A stretch of DNA of 64,000 nucleotides from Halomonas zincidurans B6 (GCF_000731955.1 NZ_JNCK01000001.1:186001-250000); one strand, 5' to 3'; positions 1-9,172 are shown, counted from the first letter of the stretch. The notes: a model not told the origin generated them from the letters alone. Program-made: numbers and translations.

Positions 1-644
1 GGGAGTTGCGCGGCCCCCAGCGACACTATACCCACTCCAAGGTCATGTCCTGGGTGGCCATCGATCGGGCCATCAAGGGGGTCGAGAACTTCGGTCTCGA
101 GGGCGAGCTCGAGCAATGGAAGCGCTTGCGCCAGCGGATCCACGACGACGTGTGCACGCATGGCTTCAACCGCGACCGCAACAGCTTCGTCCAGCATTAC
201 GGCAGCGATGAGCTCGATGCCTCGCTGCTGTTGATGCCGCTGGTGGGCTTCCTGCCGGCCAGCGATCCGCGCATCGAGGCCACGGTCGAAGCGATTCAGC
301 GCGAGTTGACGCATGACGGTTTCATCTACCGCTTCGTCAGCGACGCCAAGCGTCACGACCTGACGGAGGGCGAAGGCGCCTTTCTGGTCTGCTGTTTCTG
401 GCTGGTCGACGTGTTGCTGCTGCAACAGCGGCGCGACGAGGCGCGCGCGCTGTTCGACAAGCTGCTGAGCGTACGCAACGACCTGGGGCTGCTAGCCGAG
501 GAGTACCACCCCGTGCGGCGCTGCCTGCTGGGTAACTTCCCCCAGGCGTTCTCGCACGTGGGGTTGGTCAATAGCGCGCACAATTTCAGTGATGCGTCCC
601 GCGGGCACAAGCCGCAGCCGGCCCGTGCGCGTCAGTCGAACTGA
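1..644 (+). CDS. Glycoside hydrolase family 15 protein (C-terminal fragment)
   Basis: The reading frame is open from the left edge (first full codon at base 3), so only the last 213 residues are present. The motif HYTHSKVMSWVAIDRA and the following helical repeats (WKRLRQRIHDDVC, GSDELDASLLLMPL, EGAFLVCCFWLVD, LLAEEYHP, FPQAFSHVGLVNSA) are typical of the (alpha/alpha)6-barrel of GH15 glucoamylase/trehalase-like enzymes, which hydrolyse alpha-glucosidic bonds. EEYHP probably holds a catalytic glutamate of the barrel. Substrate cannot be told from the C-terminus; bacterial proteins with this tail are often trehalases or uncharacterised glucoamylase-like proteins. It is convergent with the OsmC gene, with a GC-rich inverted repeat around 648-665 between them. 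Confidence 0.85.
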   Translation, partial: ELRGPQRHYTHSKVMSWVAIDRAIKGVENFGLEGELEQWKRLRQRIHDDVCTHGFNRDRNSFVQHYGSDELDASLLLMPLVGFLPASDPRIEATVEAIQRELTHDGFIYRFVSDAKRHDLTEGEGAFLVCCFWLVDVLLLQQRRDEARALFDKLLSVRNDLGLLAEEYHPVRRCLLGNFPQAFSHVGLVNSAHNFSDASRGHKPQPARARQSN

Positions 645-676
645 CGATGCCGGCCCGGCCGGCCGTTGCCAGCCGT

Positions 677-1096
677 TCAGGCCTCGACGATCTCATAGGA
701 GTGGGTCATTGCGACGCCGCCCTGGGCGAGCATGATCGAGGCGCTGCAGTACTTTTCCGCCGATAGCTCGATGGCGCGCTGGACCTGCTTTTCCTTGAGT
801 CCGCTGCCGCTTACCGTGAAATGCACGTGGATCCTGGTGAACACGCTGGGCACGCCATCGGCGCGCTCGGCCTCGACGGCCGCGATACAGTCGCTGACCG
901 GGGCGCGGGATTTCTCGAGAATTTCCAGCACGTCGAACGAGGTGCAGGCGCCGAGCCCCATCAGCAGCATCTCCATGGGGCGCGGGCCGGTGTTGCGGCC
1001 GCCGTGATCCGGCGGGCCATCGATGACCACGCTGTGCCCGCTGCCGGCTTCGGCGACGAACTGGCGACCGTCGGTCCACTTGACGCTGGCTTTCAT
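677..1096 (-). CDS. OsmC-family peroxiredoxin-like protein
   Basis: A 139-residue protein of the OsmC/Ohr/YhfA superfamily. The two family cysteines are visible at residue 51 (GLGACTSFDVLEIL) and residue 117 (AEKYCSASIMLA), with the usual PxxMLLMGLGAC helix start. Members act as small cytoplasmic thiol-dependent peroxidases or sulfur-handling proteins; sequence and length are nearer the YhfA-like branch than classical osmotically induced OsmC or Ohr. It stands alone on the minus strand, 88 bp downstream of the murU stop, so it could be read through from murU or have its own promoter. The substrate is unknown. Confidence 0.88.
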   Translation of the reverse strand: MKASVKWTDGRQFVAEAGSGHSVVIDGPPDHGGRNTGPRPMEMLLMGLGACTSFDVLEILEKSRAPVSDCIAAVEAERADGVPSVFTRIHVHFTVSGSGLKEKQVQRAIELSAEKYCSASIMLAQGGVAMTHSYEIVEA

Positions 1097-1184
1097 GATT
1101 GGCTAATCCTCGCTGGCGGATGGCGATACGCGGCTGTGAGCCGCAATGGGCGACGCCACAGCATAGCAGCTTGCCGGCGCGGAC

Positions 1185-1862
1185 TCAGCGTTCCGCGTCC
1201 GACCGGCGCAGCCAGGCATCCAGCTCGGCCAGGCGCGCCGGGGTGCCGACATCGACCCAGTGACCATGATGATGGCAGCCCGCGACACGCCCGGCATCCA
1301 TGGCCTCGCGCAGCAGCGGGGCGAGCTTGAAGGCGCCGGGAGGCCGGCCGGCGACCAGCGCCGGGTCGATCAAGGCGATGCCGGCATAGGTCAGGCGCGG
1401 CTCGCCGGTTGCGTGCACGCGGCCGGCGGCGTCGAGGTGGAAGTCGCCGGCGGCGCGATGCGCGGGGTTGTCGATGAGGACCAGGCGCGCCAGGTCGTCG
1501 CCCAGCGGCGCCAGCCAGGCGCTTGCCAGCGCGCACCAGACGTCGCCGTTGACCAGCAGGAAGGGCGCTTCGCCGAGCAGCGCCAGCGCCTGGCGGATGC
1601 CGCCGCCGGTTTCCAGCGGCTCGGCCTCGTGGCTGAAGCGGATCGTCAGGCCGTAATCGCGACCGTCGCCCAACGCCTCGACGAGCTGCGTGGCGCGGTA
1701 GCTGACGTTGATCACCGCCTCGTCGATGCCCAGCGCCGCAAGGCGCTCGAGATGATGGCCGATCAGCGGCTTGCCGGCGACCTCGAGCAGCGGCTTGGGA
1801 CACTGATCGGTCAGCGGGCGCATGCGCGTGCCTCGCCCGGCGGCGAGGATCATCGCCTTCAT
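1185..1862 (-). CDS. murU: N-acetylmuramate-1-phosphate uridylyltransferase
   Basis: A 225-residue nucleotidyltransferase with the N-terminal signature LAAGRGTRMRPLTD and the CPKPLLEVAGKPL segment that binds the nucleotide, plus LLVNGDVWC carrying the metal-binding Asp. Together with the overlapping upstream kinase gene (ATGA overlap at 1859-1862) this is the murU-amgK pair known from Pseudomonas. It makes UDP-MurNAc directly from recycled N-acetylmuramate and bypasses the fosfomycin-sensitive MurA step. Identification rests on that pairing and on the short length; related sugar-1-phosphate nucleotidyltransferases look similar in the N-terminus alone. Cytoplasmic. Confidence 0.92.
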   Translation of the reverse strand: MKAMILAAGRGTRMRPLTDQCPKPLLEVAGKPLIGHHLERLAALGIDEAVINVSYRATQLVEALGDGRDYGLTIRFSHEAEPLETGGGIRQALALLGEAPFLLVNGDVWCALASAWLAPLGDDLARLVLIDNPAHRAAGDFHLDAAGRVHATGEPRLTYAGIALIDPALVAGRPPGAFKLAPLLREAMDAGRVAGCHHHGHWVDVGTPARLAELDAWLRRSDAER

Positions 1863-2917
1863 GGCGCGACTCCTCGTGCCTGCAACCCCCGGCGTGCCAG
1901 CTCACGGTGCAGCGCCGGAGCGAAATCGCTGTCCAGCCAGGCGCTCAATTCGCCGAAGGCCGGCCAGGGGGCCAGGCTGTCGCGCAGGTGGGCGAGAAAC
2001 AGCGGCAGGCGTTGGAGATAGCCCGGCTTGGCGTCGCGCAGAGTCAACCGGCAGAAGATCCCCAGCACCTTGAGCGAGCGTTGCGCCGCCATCAGATCGG
2101 CGTGATAGCGGAACGTCGTGATACCGATGGTATCCGCTAGACGCCCGTCTTTGATCGCCTCGCGGCGGAATGCCTCGATGAACGCGGCATAGTCGGCCTC
2201 GGCGAAGCGCCGGTAGCGTCCGCGCAGCAGCGAAACCAGGTCGTAGCTGAGCGGCCCGTCGACGGCATCCTGGAAATCGATCAGCCACAATTGGCCGGCG
2301 TGGCGCATCAGGTTCATGGCGTCGAAGTCGCGATGCACGGCGACCCGTGGCTGGCTCAGTGCGCTCTCGATCAGCCGGGCGCGGGCGCTCGGCCAGCAGG
2401 GCGGCGGGGCGATGCCCAGCAGCCGCGCGAGGCACCAGTCGGGGTAAAGGTCGAGCTCGCGGCCAAGCAGCGCGGCGGCGTAGGTCGGCAGCCCCGTGCG
2501 CGGCGCGCGGCGTTGCAGCGTGGCCAGCAGTGCCAGCGCTTCGCGATAGGCGTCGTCGTCGCCCGCATCGTTGGCCAGGCCATCGTCGGTCAGGCATAAA
2601 TGCAGCGGGGTATCGCCGAGATCCTCGAGCTCGAGAAAGCCGCTGTCGAAATCGGCGTGATGCAGTGCGGGCACCGGCAGGCCGGCCTCGCGCCAGGCCT
2701 TGGCGACGGCCACGAACGGCCGGCTGTCCTCCTTGTCGGGTGGCGCGTCCATGACGATCCGCGTGGGCGCGTCGCCCAGCCACAGCCGGTAATAGCGCCG
2801 GAAGCTGGCGTCGCCGGCGGCCAGCTCGATTCGCAGCCGTTCGCCATCCGCGGCATGGCGTGCGCCGGCCCAGCGGCGCAGGGCGGCGAGGCGGTCGGTT
2901 TGTCGCGCGTCGGCCAT
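1859..2917 (-). CDS. amgK: N-acetylmuramate/N-acetylglucosamine kinase, aminoglycoside-phosphotransferase fold
   Basis: A 352-residue kinase of the APH/choline-kinase fold. The catalytic loop is VHRDFDAMNLM (H195, D197, N202) and the metal-binding motif is LIDFQDAVDGP (D214). It phosphorylates the anomeric hydroxyl of MurNAc and GlcNAc in the peptidoglycan recycling route that ends with MurU, whose gene overlaps its stop. The ATG at 2917 is chosen because a strong ribosome site (AAGGAGG) lies just upstream; the frame stays open further upstream but with no better start. It is divergent from lptD, the same neighbourhood as in Pseudomonas. Confidence 0.92.
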   Translation of the reverse strand: MADARQTDRLAALRRWAGARHAADGERLRIELAAGDASFRRYYRLWLGDAPTRIVMDAPPDKEDSRPFVAVAKAWREAGLPVPALHHADFDSGFLELEDLGDTPLHLCLTDDGLANDAGDDDAYREALALLATLQRRAPRTGLPTYAAALLGRELDLYPDWCLARLLGIAPPPCWPSARARLIESALSQPRVAVHRDFDAMNLMRHAGQLWLIDFQDAVDGPLSYDLVSLLRGRYRRFAEADYAAFIEAFRREAIKDGRLADTIGITTFRYHADLMAAQRSLKVLGIFCRLTLRDAKPGYLQRLPLFLAHLRDSLAPWPAFGELSAWLDSDFAPALHRELARRGLQARGVAP

Positions 2918-2978
2918 GCGGCCTCCTTGGTTGACGGGGTCGGTTCGCCACCGCATGCTGATCTCCTCCCAGCCTCTC

Positions 2979-3006
2979 GTTATCGATCCGGCGTTATCGA
3001 TCCGGC
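2979..3006. repeat. 14-bp tandem duplication in the amgK/lptD divergent region
   Basis: The 14-mer GTTATCGATCCGGC occurs twice back to back. Each copy contains the palindrome ATCGAT, and on the minus strand each gives GATAAC, which resembles a -10 element for amgK. It could be a regulatory site or a replication slip product. Confidence 0.6.
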
Positions 3007-3058
3007 CTCGCCGATCGGGCGCCCTGGCGTCGAAGGAGGACGTGCGGCACCGGGGCTG

Positions 3059-3064
3059 TATAAT
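3059..3064 (+). promoter_or_regulatory. Candidate -10 element of lptD promoter
   Basis: A perfect TATAAT lies 31 bp before the lptD start codon. No good -35 is present at 16-18 bp (GAGGAC at 17 bp), so the promoter may depend on an activator, or the match may be fortuitous. Confidence 0.45.
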
Positions 3065-3095
3065 ACCGATTCCAACCGCCAAGGACAGAGGATCC

Positions 3096-5528
3096 ATGGG
3101 CAAGCGATTGTTGTGGACTGCCCTCGTCGGACTGGCCGCCAGCGGCGCTCACGCGGCCCCGCCGCAGACGCTGCCGGCCTCGCAGCTCGACTGGCAGCCG
3201 TGGGGCGACGATGCCCCGGCCGGTGCCGTGTGCCGGGGGCGCTATGTGATGCCCGAGTATCGCCTGGCGCCCGGCGACACGCCGCGCGAGGTGCGTTCGG
3301 CGTCCGATCAGGCCGAGTACGGCGATCAGGGCGCCACCCTCCTGCGCGGCGAGGTGCTGCTGCGCCGCGGCAGCAGTCAGCTTGCCGCGCCGCGGGTGCG
3401 CGTCAACGCGGCCCGCGACACGGCTTTCGCCGAGGGCCCGCTGACCCTGCGCGACCAGGGCCTGCTGGTGCGCGGCGGCGACGGCCAGCTGTCGCTCGAC
3501 AGTGACGCCGCCCAGATCGACGATGCGCATTACGTCCTTCACGATCAGCGCCTGCGTGGCGACGCCATCCAGCTGGCGCGCCTCGAGGATGGCCGCTATC
3601 GGCTGCGCGAAGCCAGCTTCACCACCTGCGCCCCCGACAGCCAGCTGTGGCGGGTGGTCGGCAACGATGTGGTCATCGACCGCGAGGCCGGCTATGGCAC
3701 CGCCAAGAATGCCCGGCTCGAGGTCGGTCGGGTGCCGGTATTCTACTGGCCGTGGCTACGCTTTCCCATCGACGACCGTCGTCAGTCGGGCTTTCTGTGG
3801 CCGATCCTCGGCGTGTCCGGCGACGGGCTCGACTACGCCCAGCCGTATTACTTCAACCTGGCGCCGAACTACGATGCCACGCTGACGCCGCGCTGGCTGA
3901 GCAACCACGGCCTGCTGCTGGGCGGCGAGTTTCGCTACCTGTTCGGCGAGGATCAGGGCCAGATCGAGGGCGCCTACCTGAGCAGCGATCGCGGCGGCGA
4001 GAGCGCCAACCCCAACGACGACGACGATGCCTTCGAGGGCGAAGATCGCTGGTACCTCGATTTTCGTCAGCAGGGACGTTTCGACCCCCGGCTGCGCTAC
4101 AACCTGCGCTATGGCGCTGCCAGCGATGGCCGCTACTTCGATGACTTCGGCCGCACCTTCGCCGAGAGCGAGACCGATTACCTGGCGCGTTTCGCCGAGC
4201 TCGACTACAGCGGCCAGACCTGGCAGCTCGAAGCCAAGGCCCAGGGCTATCAGAAGCTCGATTACCCGCTCGCCGACCGCGACAAGCCGTTCTATCGGTT
4301 GCCCAGCCTGACCGCCAACGCCCGCTGGTCGCAGGACAGCGGCTTCTATCAACAGTGGCGCTCCAACGCCACCTACTTCTGGCGCGACATAGACGAAGCC
4401 AGCCTGCCCGATACCGAGCGTTATGACCGTGAGTCCGCCACAGGTGCGCGCGTGAATCTGGCGCCGGCTCTCGGCTGGCGTTACGACCCGAGCTGGGGCT
4501 ATCTCGAGCCGCGCTTCGAACTGCTGTATACCCAGTACCAGCTCGACTACGGCAATCGCGACACCGACCGCGACGAGAGCCTGTCGCGCACCGTGCCGGT
4601 CAGCTCGGTGGACAGCGGGCTGGTCTTCGAGCGCGATCTCGCGCTGTTCGACGAGACCTGGCGTCAGACGCTGGAGCCGCGGCTGTATTACGCCTACGCC
4701 CCGGCGCGCGACCAGAGCGAGTTCCCCGACTTCGACACCAGCGAGCGGGCGTTTTCCTACGCCCAGCTGTGGACGCCGTATCGCTTTTCCGGCAGCGACC
4801 GGGTGGGTGACGTCAACAAGCTCTCCTATGGGCTGAGCACGCGCTTTTTCGAGGACGACAGCGGCCGCCAGCGGCTGTCGCTGGCGGTGGGGCAGAGCGC
4901 CTACCTCGACGACCGGGTAATCGGCATGGAGGGCGACCTGGCGCTGCCCGATCGCCAAGACAACTATCAGGCCTGGTACGACGCCACCCGCGACCGCTCG
5001 CCGATCGCCACCCAGCTCGACTGGCAGATCACCGATCGCTGGAGCACGCGCTACGAATGGCTCTACGACGAGCAACGCGAAGTCACCGAGCGTAGCGCGG
5101 CCTACCTGCGCTATCGGCATCCCGAGGGCTACGCGCTCAATCTCGGCTACCGCTGGGAACTCGAAGGCTTCGATCCCTCCGGCGACGCCGAGGATCGGCT
5201 GGGCTACGACCGCGAGGAGTTCGATGCCTCGTTCGCTTACCGGGTCGGCGCCAAGTTCGATCTGATCGGTCGCTACACCTACGACAACACCAACTCGCGC
5301 ACGCTGGACACCCTGGCGGGCGTGCAATGGAACGATTGCTGCTTCGGCGTTCAAGTTGCCTGGCGCGAGTGGATCGAGGACAACGACACCGCCAACACCG
5401 TCGAGGACGATTACACCGATCGCGGGCTGTTTCTGCGCTTCGTTCTCAAGGGCCTGGGCGGCGTCGGTCAGGGAACCGACGAAATCTTCGCCGAGTCTAT
5501 TCCCGGCTATCAACCGACCCCGTTCTGA
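3096..5528 (+). CDS. lptD: LPS-assembly outer-membrane protein LptD
   Basis: An 810-residue outer-membrane beta-barrel that, with LptE, inserts lipopolysaccharide into the outer leaflet. Residues 1-20 form a signal peptide ending at AHA. A periplasmic OstA/LptA-like beta-jellyroll follows (about 60-200), then a long barrel with alternating aromatic strands and an aromatic C-terminus (PTPF). The four cysteines that form the essential inter-domain disulfides in E. coli LptD are all present: C46, C178 and the adjacent pair C748-C749. The ATG at 3096 is preferred over in-frame upstream starts because the signal peptide begins there. surA follows after 14 bp; LptD is a classic SurA client, so co-transcription makes functional sense. 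Confidence 0.97.
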   Translation: MGKRLLWTALVGLAASGAHAAPPQTLPASQLDWQPWGDDAPAGAVCRGRYVMPEYRLAPGDTPREVRSASDQAEYGDQGATLLRGEVLLRRGSSQLAAPRVRVNAARDTAFAEGPLTLRDQGLLVRGGDGQLSLDSDAAQIDDAHYVLHDQRLRGDAIQLARLEDGRYRLREASFTTCAPDSQLWRVVGNDVVIDREAGYGTAKNARLEVGRVPVFYWPWLRFPIDDRRQSGFLWPILGVSGDGLDYAQPYYFNLAPNYDATLTPRWLSNHGLLLGGEFRYLFGEDQGQIEGAYLSSDRGGESANPNDDDDAFEGEDRWYLDFRQQGRFDPRLRYNLRYGAASDGRYFDDFGRTFAESETDYLARFAELDYSGQTWQLEAKAQGYQKLDYPLADRDKPFYRLPSLTANARWSQDSGFYQQWRSNATYFWRDIDEASLPDTERYDRESATGARVNLAPALGWRYDPSWGYLEPRFELLYTQYQLDYGNRDTDRDESLSRTVPVSSVDSGLVFERDLALFDETWRQTLEPRLYYAYAPARDQSEFPDFDTSERAFSYAQLWTPYRFSGSDRVGDVNKLSYGLSTRFFEDDSGRQRLSLAVGQSAYLDDRVIGMEGDLALPDRQDNYQAWYDATRDRSPIATQLDWQITDRWSTRYEWLYDEQREVTERSAAYLRYRHPEGYALNLGYRWELEGFDPSGDAEDRLGYDREEFDASFAYRVGAKFDLIGRYTYDNTNSRTLDTLAGVQWNDCCFGVQVAWREWIEDNDTANTVEDDYTDRGLFLRFVLKGLGGVGQGTDEIFAESIPGYQPTPF

Positions 5529-5542
5529 AAGAAGAGGTTTTC

Positions 5543-6850
5543 ATGCGCAGACGTCTGTTTGCATCGCTGAGCCTGGCGCTGATGCTGGCTTTCCCCGCCC
5601 TGGCACCGGCCGCCGAGCAACCGCTCGACCGTATCGTCGCCGTGGTCAACGACGACGCCATCATGGCCAGCGAATTGCGTGATCGGGTCGCTCAGGCCCG
5701 CAGCCAGTTGGCCAACCGCAACATCACCATGCCTTCCGATCAGACGCTTCGCCGGCAGGTGCTCGATCGCATGATCGTCGAGCAGATCCAGCTGCAGATG
5801 GCTGAGGAGGCCAACCTGACGGTCGACGACACCGAGCTCAACCGGGCGGTGCGTTCGGTGGCCGAGAACAACGGCATGAGCCTCGATCAATTCGCCAACA
5901 CCCTTGAAAGCCAGGGGCTGTCGCTGGCCGCGGTGCGCGAGCAGATTCGCCGCGAGATGCTGATCCGCCAGCTCCAGCAGCGCCGCGTCGCCAGCCGGGT
6001 CAACGTCACCGACCAGGAGGTCGAGCGCTACCTGGCGCAGCAAAGCGGCGCCCGCAACGCGCGTTATCAACTCGGCCAGATCCTGGTCGCGTTGCCGCAG
6101 TCGCCCTCGCCGGACCAGGTGCGCAGCGCCCAGCAGCGCATCCAGGCCATCCAGCGCCAGCTCCAGAACGGTGCCGACTTCGCCAGCGTGGCGGCGGCCG
6201 AATCCGATGGGGCCAACGCCCTCGAGGGCGGCAACCTGGGCTGGCGCAGTGCTGCCGAGCTGCCCCCGACCTTCGTCGATGCGGTGAGCCAGCTCAGCGT
6301 CGGCGATGTCAGCGAGCCGTTGCGCAGCCCCAGAGGCATCCATCTGATCAAGCTGCTCGATCGTCAGGGCGGCGACCAGTCGCAGCAGGCGGTGGTCGAG
6401 GAGCAGAAGATCCGCCACATCCTGATCGAGACCAACCCCAACCGTGATGCCGAGCAGGCTCGCGCGCTGGCCGAGCGCACCCGTCAGCGTATCGTCGCCG
6501 GCGAGGACTTCGCCAGCGTCGCCCAGCAGGTCAGCGACGACCGCGGCAGCGCGCTCAACGGCGGCGACCTGGGCTGGGTGCGCCCCGGTCAGATGGTGCC
6601 AGCCTTCGAGGACGCCGCCGATCAGCTGGCGGAGGGCGAGATCAGCCAGCCGGTGCAGACCCGTTACGGTTATCATCTGATCCAGGTCGAGGATCGCCGC
6701 CAGCGCGATGTGAGCGGCGAGGCGCAGCGCAGCCGGATTCGCGACACGCTGTTCCAGCGCAAGGTCAACGAGGAACTGGAAGCCTGGACGCAGCAACTTC
6801 GCGCCGAAGCCTACGTCGACGAGCGGTTGAGCCCCTCCGGCGATGAATGA
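5543..6850 (+). CDS. surA: Periplasmic chaperone / peptidyl-prolyl isomerase SurA
   Basis: A 435-residue periplasmic chaperone for outer-membrane proteins. There is a Sec signal peptide at residues 1-24 (hydrophobic LFASLSLALMLAFPALAPAA). An N-terminal SurA domain follows (LDRIVAVVNDDAIMASEL), then two parvulin domains, about residues 174-275 (RYQLGQILVALP to HLIKLLDRQ) and 286-385 (IRHILIETNP to HLIQVEDR), and a C-terminal chaperone helix. The ATG at 5543 opens directly into the signal peptide with a purine-rich ribosome site (AAGAAGAGG). The stop overlaps the pdxA start by 8 bp, so the genes are translationally coupled in the lptD-surA-pdxA-rsmA-apaG-apaH operon familiar from gammaproteobacteria. 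Confidence 0.97.
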   Translation: MRRRLFASLSLALMLAFPALAPAAEQPLDRIVAVVNDDAIMASELRDRVAQARSQLANRNITMPSDQTLRRQVLDRMIVEQIQLQMAEEANLTVDDTELNRAVRSVAENNGMSLDQFANTLESQGLSLAAVREQIRREMLIRQLQQRRVASRVNVTDQEVERYLAQQSGARNARYQLGQILVALPQSPSPDQVRSAQQRIQAIQRQLQNGADFASVAAAESDGANALEGGNLGWRSAAELPPTFVDAVSQLSVGDVSEPLRSPRGIHLIKLLDRQGGDQSQQAVVEEQKIRHILIETNPNRDAEQARALAERTRQRIVAGEDFASVAQQVSDDRGSALNGGDLGWVRPGQMVPAFEDAADQLAEGEISQPVQTRYGYHLIQVEDRRQRDVSGEAQRSRIRDTLFQRKVNEELEAWTQQLRAEAYVDERLSPSGDE

Positions 6851-7883
6851 GCCGCTGCTCGCGCTGACCACCGGCGAGCCGGCCGGCATCGGCCCCGATC
6901 TGGCGCTGATGCGGGCGGTCGAAGACCCGTTCCCCGCCGGCCGGGCGCCGGTCAGGGTCGTCGCGATCGGCGATCCCGAGCTGCTTGCCGCGCGGGCGCG
7001 TCAGCTCGGCCTGGCGGTGGCGATCGAACCGCTCGAGGCGCAGGCCAGCGTCCCGGCGCCGCGCCGCGGCGTATTGCCGGTATGGCCGGTCGCGTTGCGC
7101 GCGCCGGTCACGCCCGGGGTGCTGGATCCCGCCAATGGCGACTACGTGCTTGAACTGCTCGACCGGGCGCTTGCCGCCTGTCGCAGCGGGCGGGCCCAGG
7201 CGATGGTCACCGCGCCGCTGCACAAGGGGGTGATCATCGAGGCCGGCCACGGCGGTTTCACCGGCCATACCGAATACCTGCGCGATGCCTGCGGCATCGA
7301 CGCGGTGGTGATGATGCTGGCCACGCAACTGCCCGCGGCGATGGGGGGCCGGGCGTTGCGGATCGCGCTGGCGACGACCCACCTGCCGCTGCGCGCGGTG
7401 GCTGACGCCATTAGCGAATCTGGCCTGCGCCGGGTGCTGGTCATCCTCGATACCGACCTGCGCCGCCGCTTTGGCATCGCCAGGCCGCGTATCGCGGTGT
7501 GCGGCCTCAATCCGCACGCCGGCGAGGGCGGGCACCTGGGCCGCGAGGAGCTCGACATCATCATTCCCACCCTCGAACGGCTGCGTGGCGAGGGGCTCGA
7601 CGTCGCGGGGCCGTGGCCCGCCGACACGCTGTTCACCCCGCATCGGCTTGCCGGCCTCGACGCGGTGCTGGCGATGTATCATGACCAGGGTTTGCCGGTG
7701 CTCAAGTTCGCCGGCTTCGGTCAGGCCGCCAACATCACCCTGGGGCTGCCGATCGTGCGCACCTCGGTGGATCACGGCACGGCGCTGGACCTGGCCGGTA
7801 GCGGGCGCATCGATACCGGCAGCCTGCGCGTGGCGCTGACGGTCGCCGCCGAGATGGCGCTGGCCGCGCCGGGCACCCGATAA
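6843..7883 (+). CDS. pdxA: 4-hydroxythreonine-4-phosphate dehydrogenase
   Basis: A 346-residue NAD(P)- and metal-dependent enzyme of pyridoxal phosphate synthesis. It oxidises 4-phosphohydroxy-L-threonine to the unstable 2-amino-3-oxo product used by PdxJ. Landmarks are TTGEPAGIGPDL at the N-terminus, VTAPLHKG, GFTGHTEYL, CGLNPHAGEGG, AMYHDQGLPVLK and VDHGTALDLAG; the histidines in HTE, HDQG and DHG correspond to metal and substrate ligands in the family. Length is slightly above the usual 330. The start overlaps the surA end, and rsmA follows after 29 bp. Confidence 0.96.
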   Translation: MNEPLLALTTGEPAGIGPDLALMRAVEDPFPAGRAPVRVVAIGDPELLAARARQLGLAVAIEPLEAQASVPAPRRGVLPVWPVALRAPVTPGVLDPANGDYVLELLDRALAACRSGRAQAMVTAPLHKGVIIEAGHGGFTGHTEYLRDACGIDAVVMMLATQLPAAMGGRALRIALATTHLPLRAVADAISESGLRRVLVILDTDLRRRFGIARPRIAVCGLNPHAGEGGHLGREELDIIIPTLERLRGEGLDVAGPWPADTLFTPHRLAGLDAVLAMYHDQGLPVLKFAGFGQAANITLGLPIVRTSVDHGTALDLAGSGRIDTGSLRVALTVAAEMALAAPGTR

Positions 7884-7912
7884 GCACTGCAACCCAAGGA
7901 AATTCCTGTCGC

Positions 7913-8740
7913 ATGTCTTCAGCTACCCGCGATCAGCGTCCCGAGCCGCCGCAACACCGGGCACGCAAGCGCTTCGGCCAGAACTTCCTGCGCGACCCGG
8001 GGGTGATCATGCGCATCGTGCGCAGCATCGCGCCGCGCCCCGGCGAGCGGCTGGTCGAGATCGGCCCGGGCCAGGGCGCGCTGACCGAACCGTTGATCGA
8101 GGCCGCCGACGGCGTGCTGGAGGTGGTCGAGCTCGATCGCGACTTGATTCCCGGGCTGCGTGTGCAATTTTTCAATTATCCGGACTTGGTGATTCACGAA
8201 GGCGATGCACTGGCTCTCGATTTCGCCGCGCTGAAGGGCGACGGCGCGGCGCTGCGGGTGGTCGGCAACCTGCCGTACAATATCTCCACGCCGCTGATCT
8301 TCCATCTGCTCGGTGCCCGCGAAGCGATCGCCGACATGCATTTCATGCTGCAGAAGGAGGTCGTCGAGCGCCTCGCCGCCGAGCCGGGCGGCGCCGACTG
8401 GGGGCGGCTGTCGGTGATGGCCCAGTATTACTGCCGTATCGATGCGCTGTTCACGGTGCCGCCCGAGGCGTTCGTGCCGCGGCCCAAGGTCGACTCGGCG
8501 ATCGTCCGGCTGGTGCCGCATGCCGAACTGCCGTCGCCGGCCATCGACGAGGCGCTGTTCGCCGATGTCGTGCGCCAGGCTTTCGCCCAGCGCCGCAAGA
8601 CGCTGCGCAACAATCTCAAGACGCGGCTGTCCGGCGAGGCGCTCGCGGCGCTGGGCATCGATCCGGTGCGGCGTCCGCAGACCCTGAGCGTGGCCGAACT
8701 GGTTGCCATCGCCAATCACCTGGCCGGAGAATCGCCTTGA
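7913..8740 (+). CDS. rsmA: 16S rRNA dimethyladenosine transferase (KsgA)
   Basis: A 275-residue SAM-dependent methyltransferase that dimethylates two adjacent adenosines in the helix-45 loop of 16S rRNA late in 30S assembly. The N-terminus has the family motif ARKRFGQNFLRDP. The SAM-binding loop is VEIGPGQGALTEPL and the catalytic motif IV is NLPYNIST; FVPRPKVDSA marks the family-specific C-terminal part. A ribosome site (AAGGAA) precedes the ATG. The stop codon overlaps the apaG start. Confidence 0.97.
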   Translation: MSSATRDQRPEPPQHRARKRFGQNFLRDPGVIMRIVRSIAPRPGERLVEIGPGQGALTEPLIEAADGVLEVVELDRDLIPGLRVQFFNYPDLVIHEGDALALDFAALKGDGAALRVVGNLPYNISTPLIFHLLGAREAIADMHFMLQKEVVERLAAEPGGADWGRLSVMAQYYCRIDALFTVPPEAFVPRPKVDSAIVRLVPHAELPSPAIDEALFADVVRQAFAQRRKTLRNNLKTRLSGEALAALGIDPVRRPQTLSVAELVAIANHLAGESP

Positions 8741-9123
8741 TCGACGAACTGAGCGAGGCCATCCGCGTCGATGTCGAACCCAACTATCGGGTCGAGGAAT
8801 CGTCGCCGGCCGAACAGCGTTACGTATTCAGCTATACCATCACCGTGCACAACCACTCGCCGCAGGCGGTACAGCTGCTGGCTCGCTACTGGAAGATCAC
8901 CCAGGGCAGCGGCAAGGTCCAGGAGGTGCGCGGCAAGGGCGTGGTCGGCAAGCAGCCGCTGATCGGCCCCGGCCAGACCTTCCGCTATACCAGCCGTGCG
9001 GTGCTGGATGGCCCGGTCGGCGTGATGGAGGGCACCTATACCTGCGTCGAGAGCGCGGCGCAGCGTCCGTTCGAGGTCGCTATCGCGCCGTTCCGCCTGG
9101 CCGGGCCCAACCAGGTGCACTGA
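8737..9123 (+). CDS. apaG: ApaG (DUF525) protein
   Basis: A 128-residue single-domain ApaG protein with an immunoglobulin-like beta-sandwich. The family core is plain (YVFSYTITVHNHSPQAVQLLARYW, GVVGKQPLIGPGQ, GVMEGTYTC). The start codon is TTG at 8737, overlapping the TGA stop of rsmA as TTGA, so translation probably depends on re-initiation after rsmA; no in-frame ATG precedes the conserved core. Its molecular role is unsettled; Mg/Co and nucleotide-pyrophosphate links have been proposed, and the gene is nearly always beside apaH. Confidence 0.95.
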   Translation: MIDELSEAIRVDVEPNYRVEESSPAEQRYVFSYTITVHNHSPQAVQLLARYWKITQGSGKVQEVRGKGVVGKQPLIGPGQTFRYTSRAVLDGPVGVMEGTYTCVESAAQRPFEVAIAPFRLAGPNQVH

Positions 9124-9172
9124 CGCCGCCGCATCGAGTCATTCATTGTTACCCGCGCCAAGCAGGAGGCCC

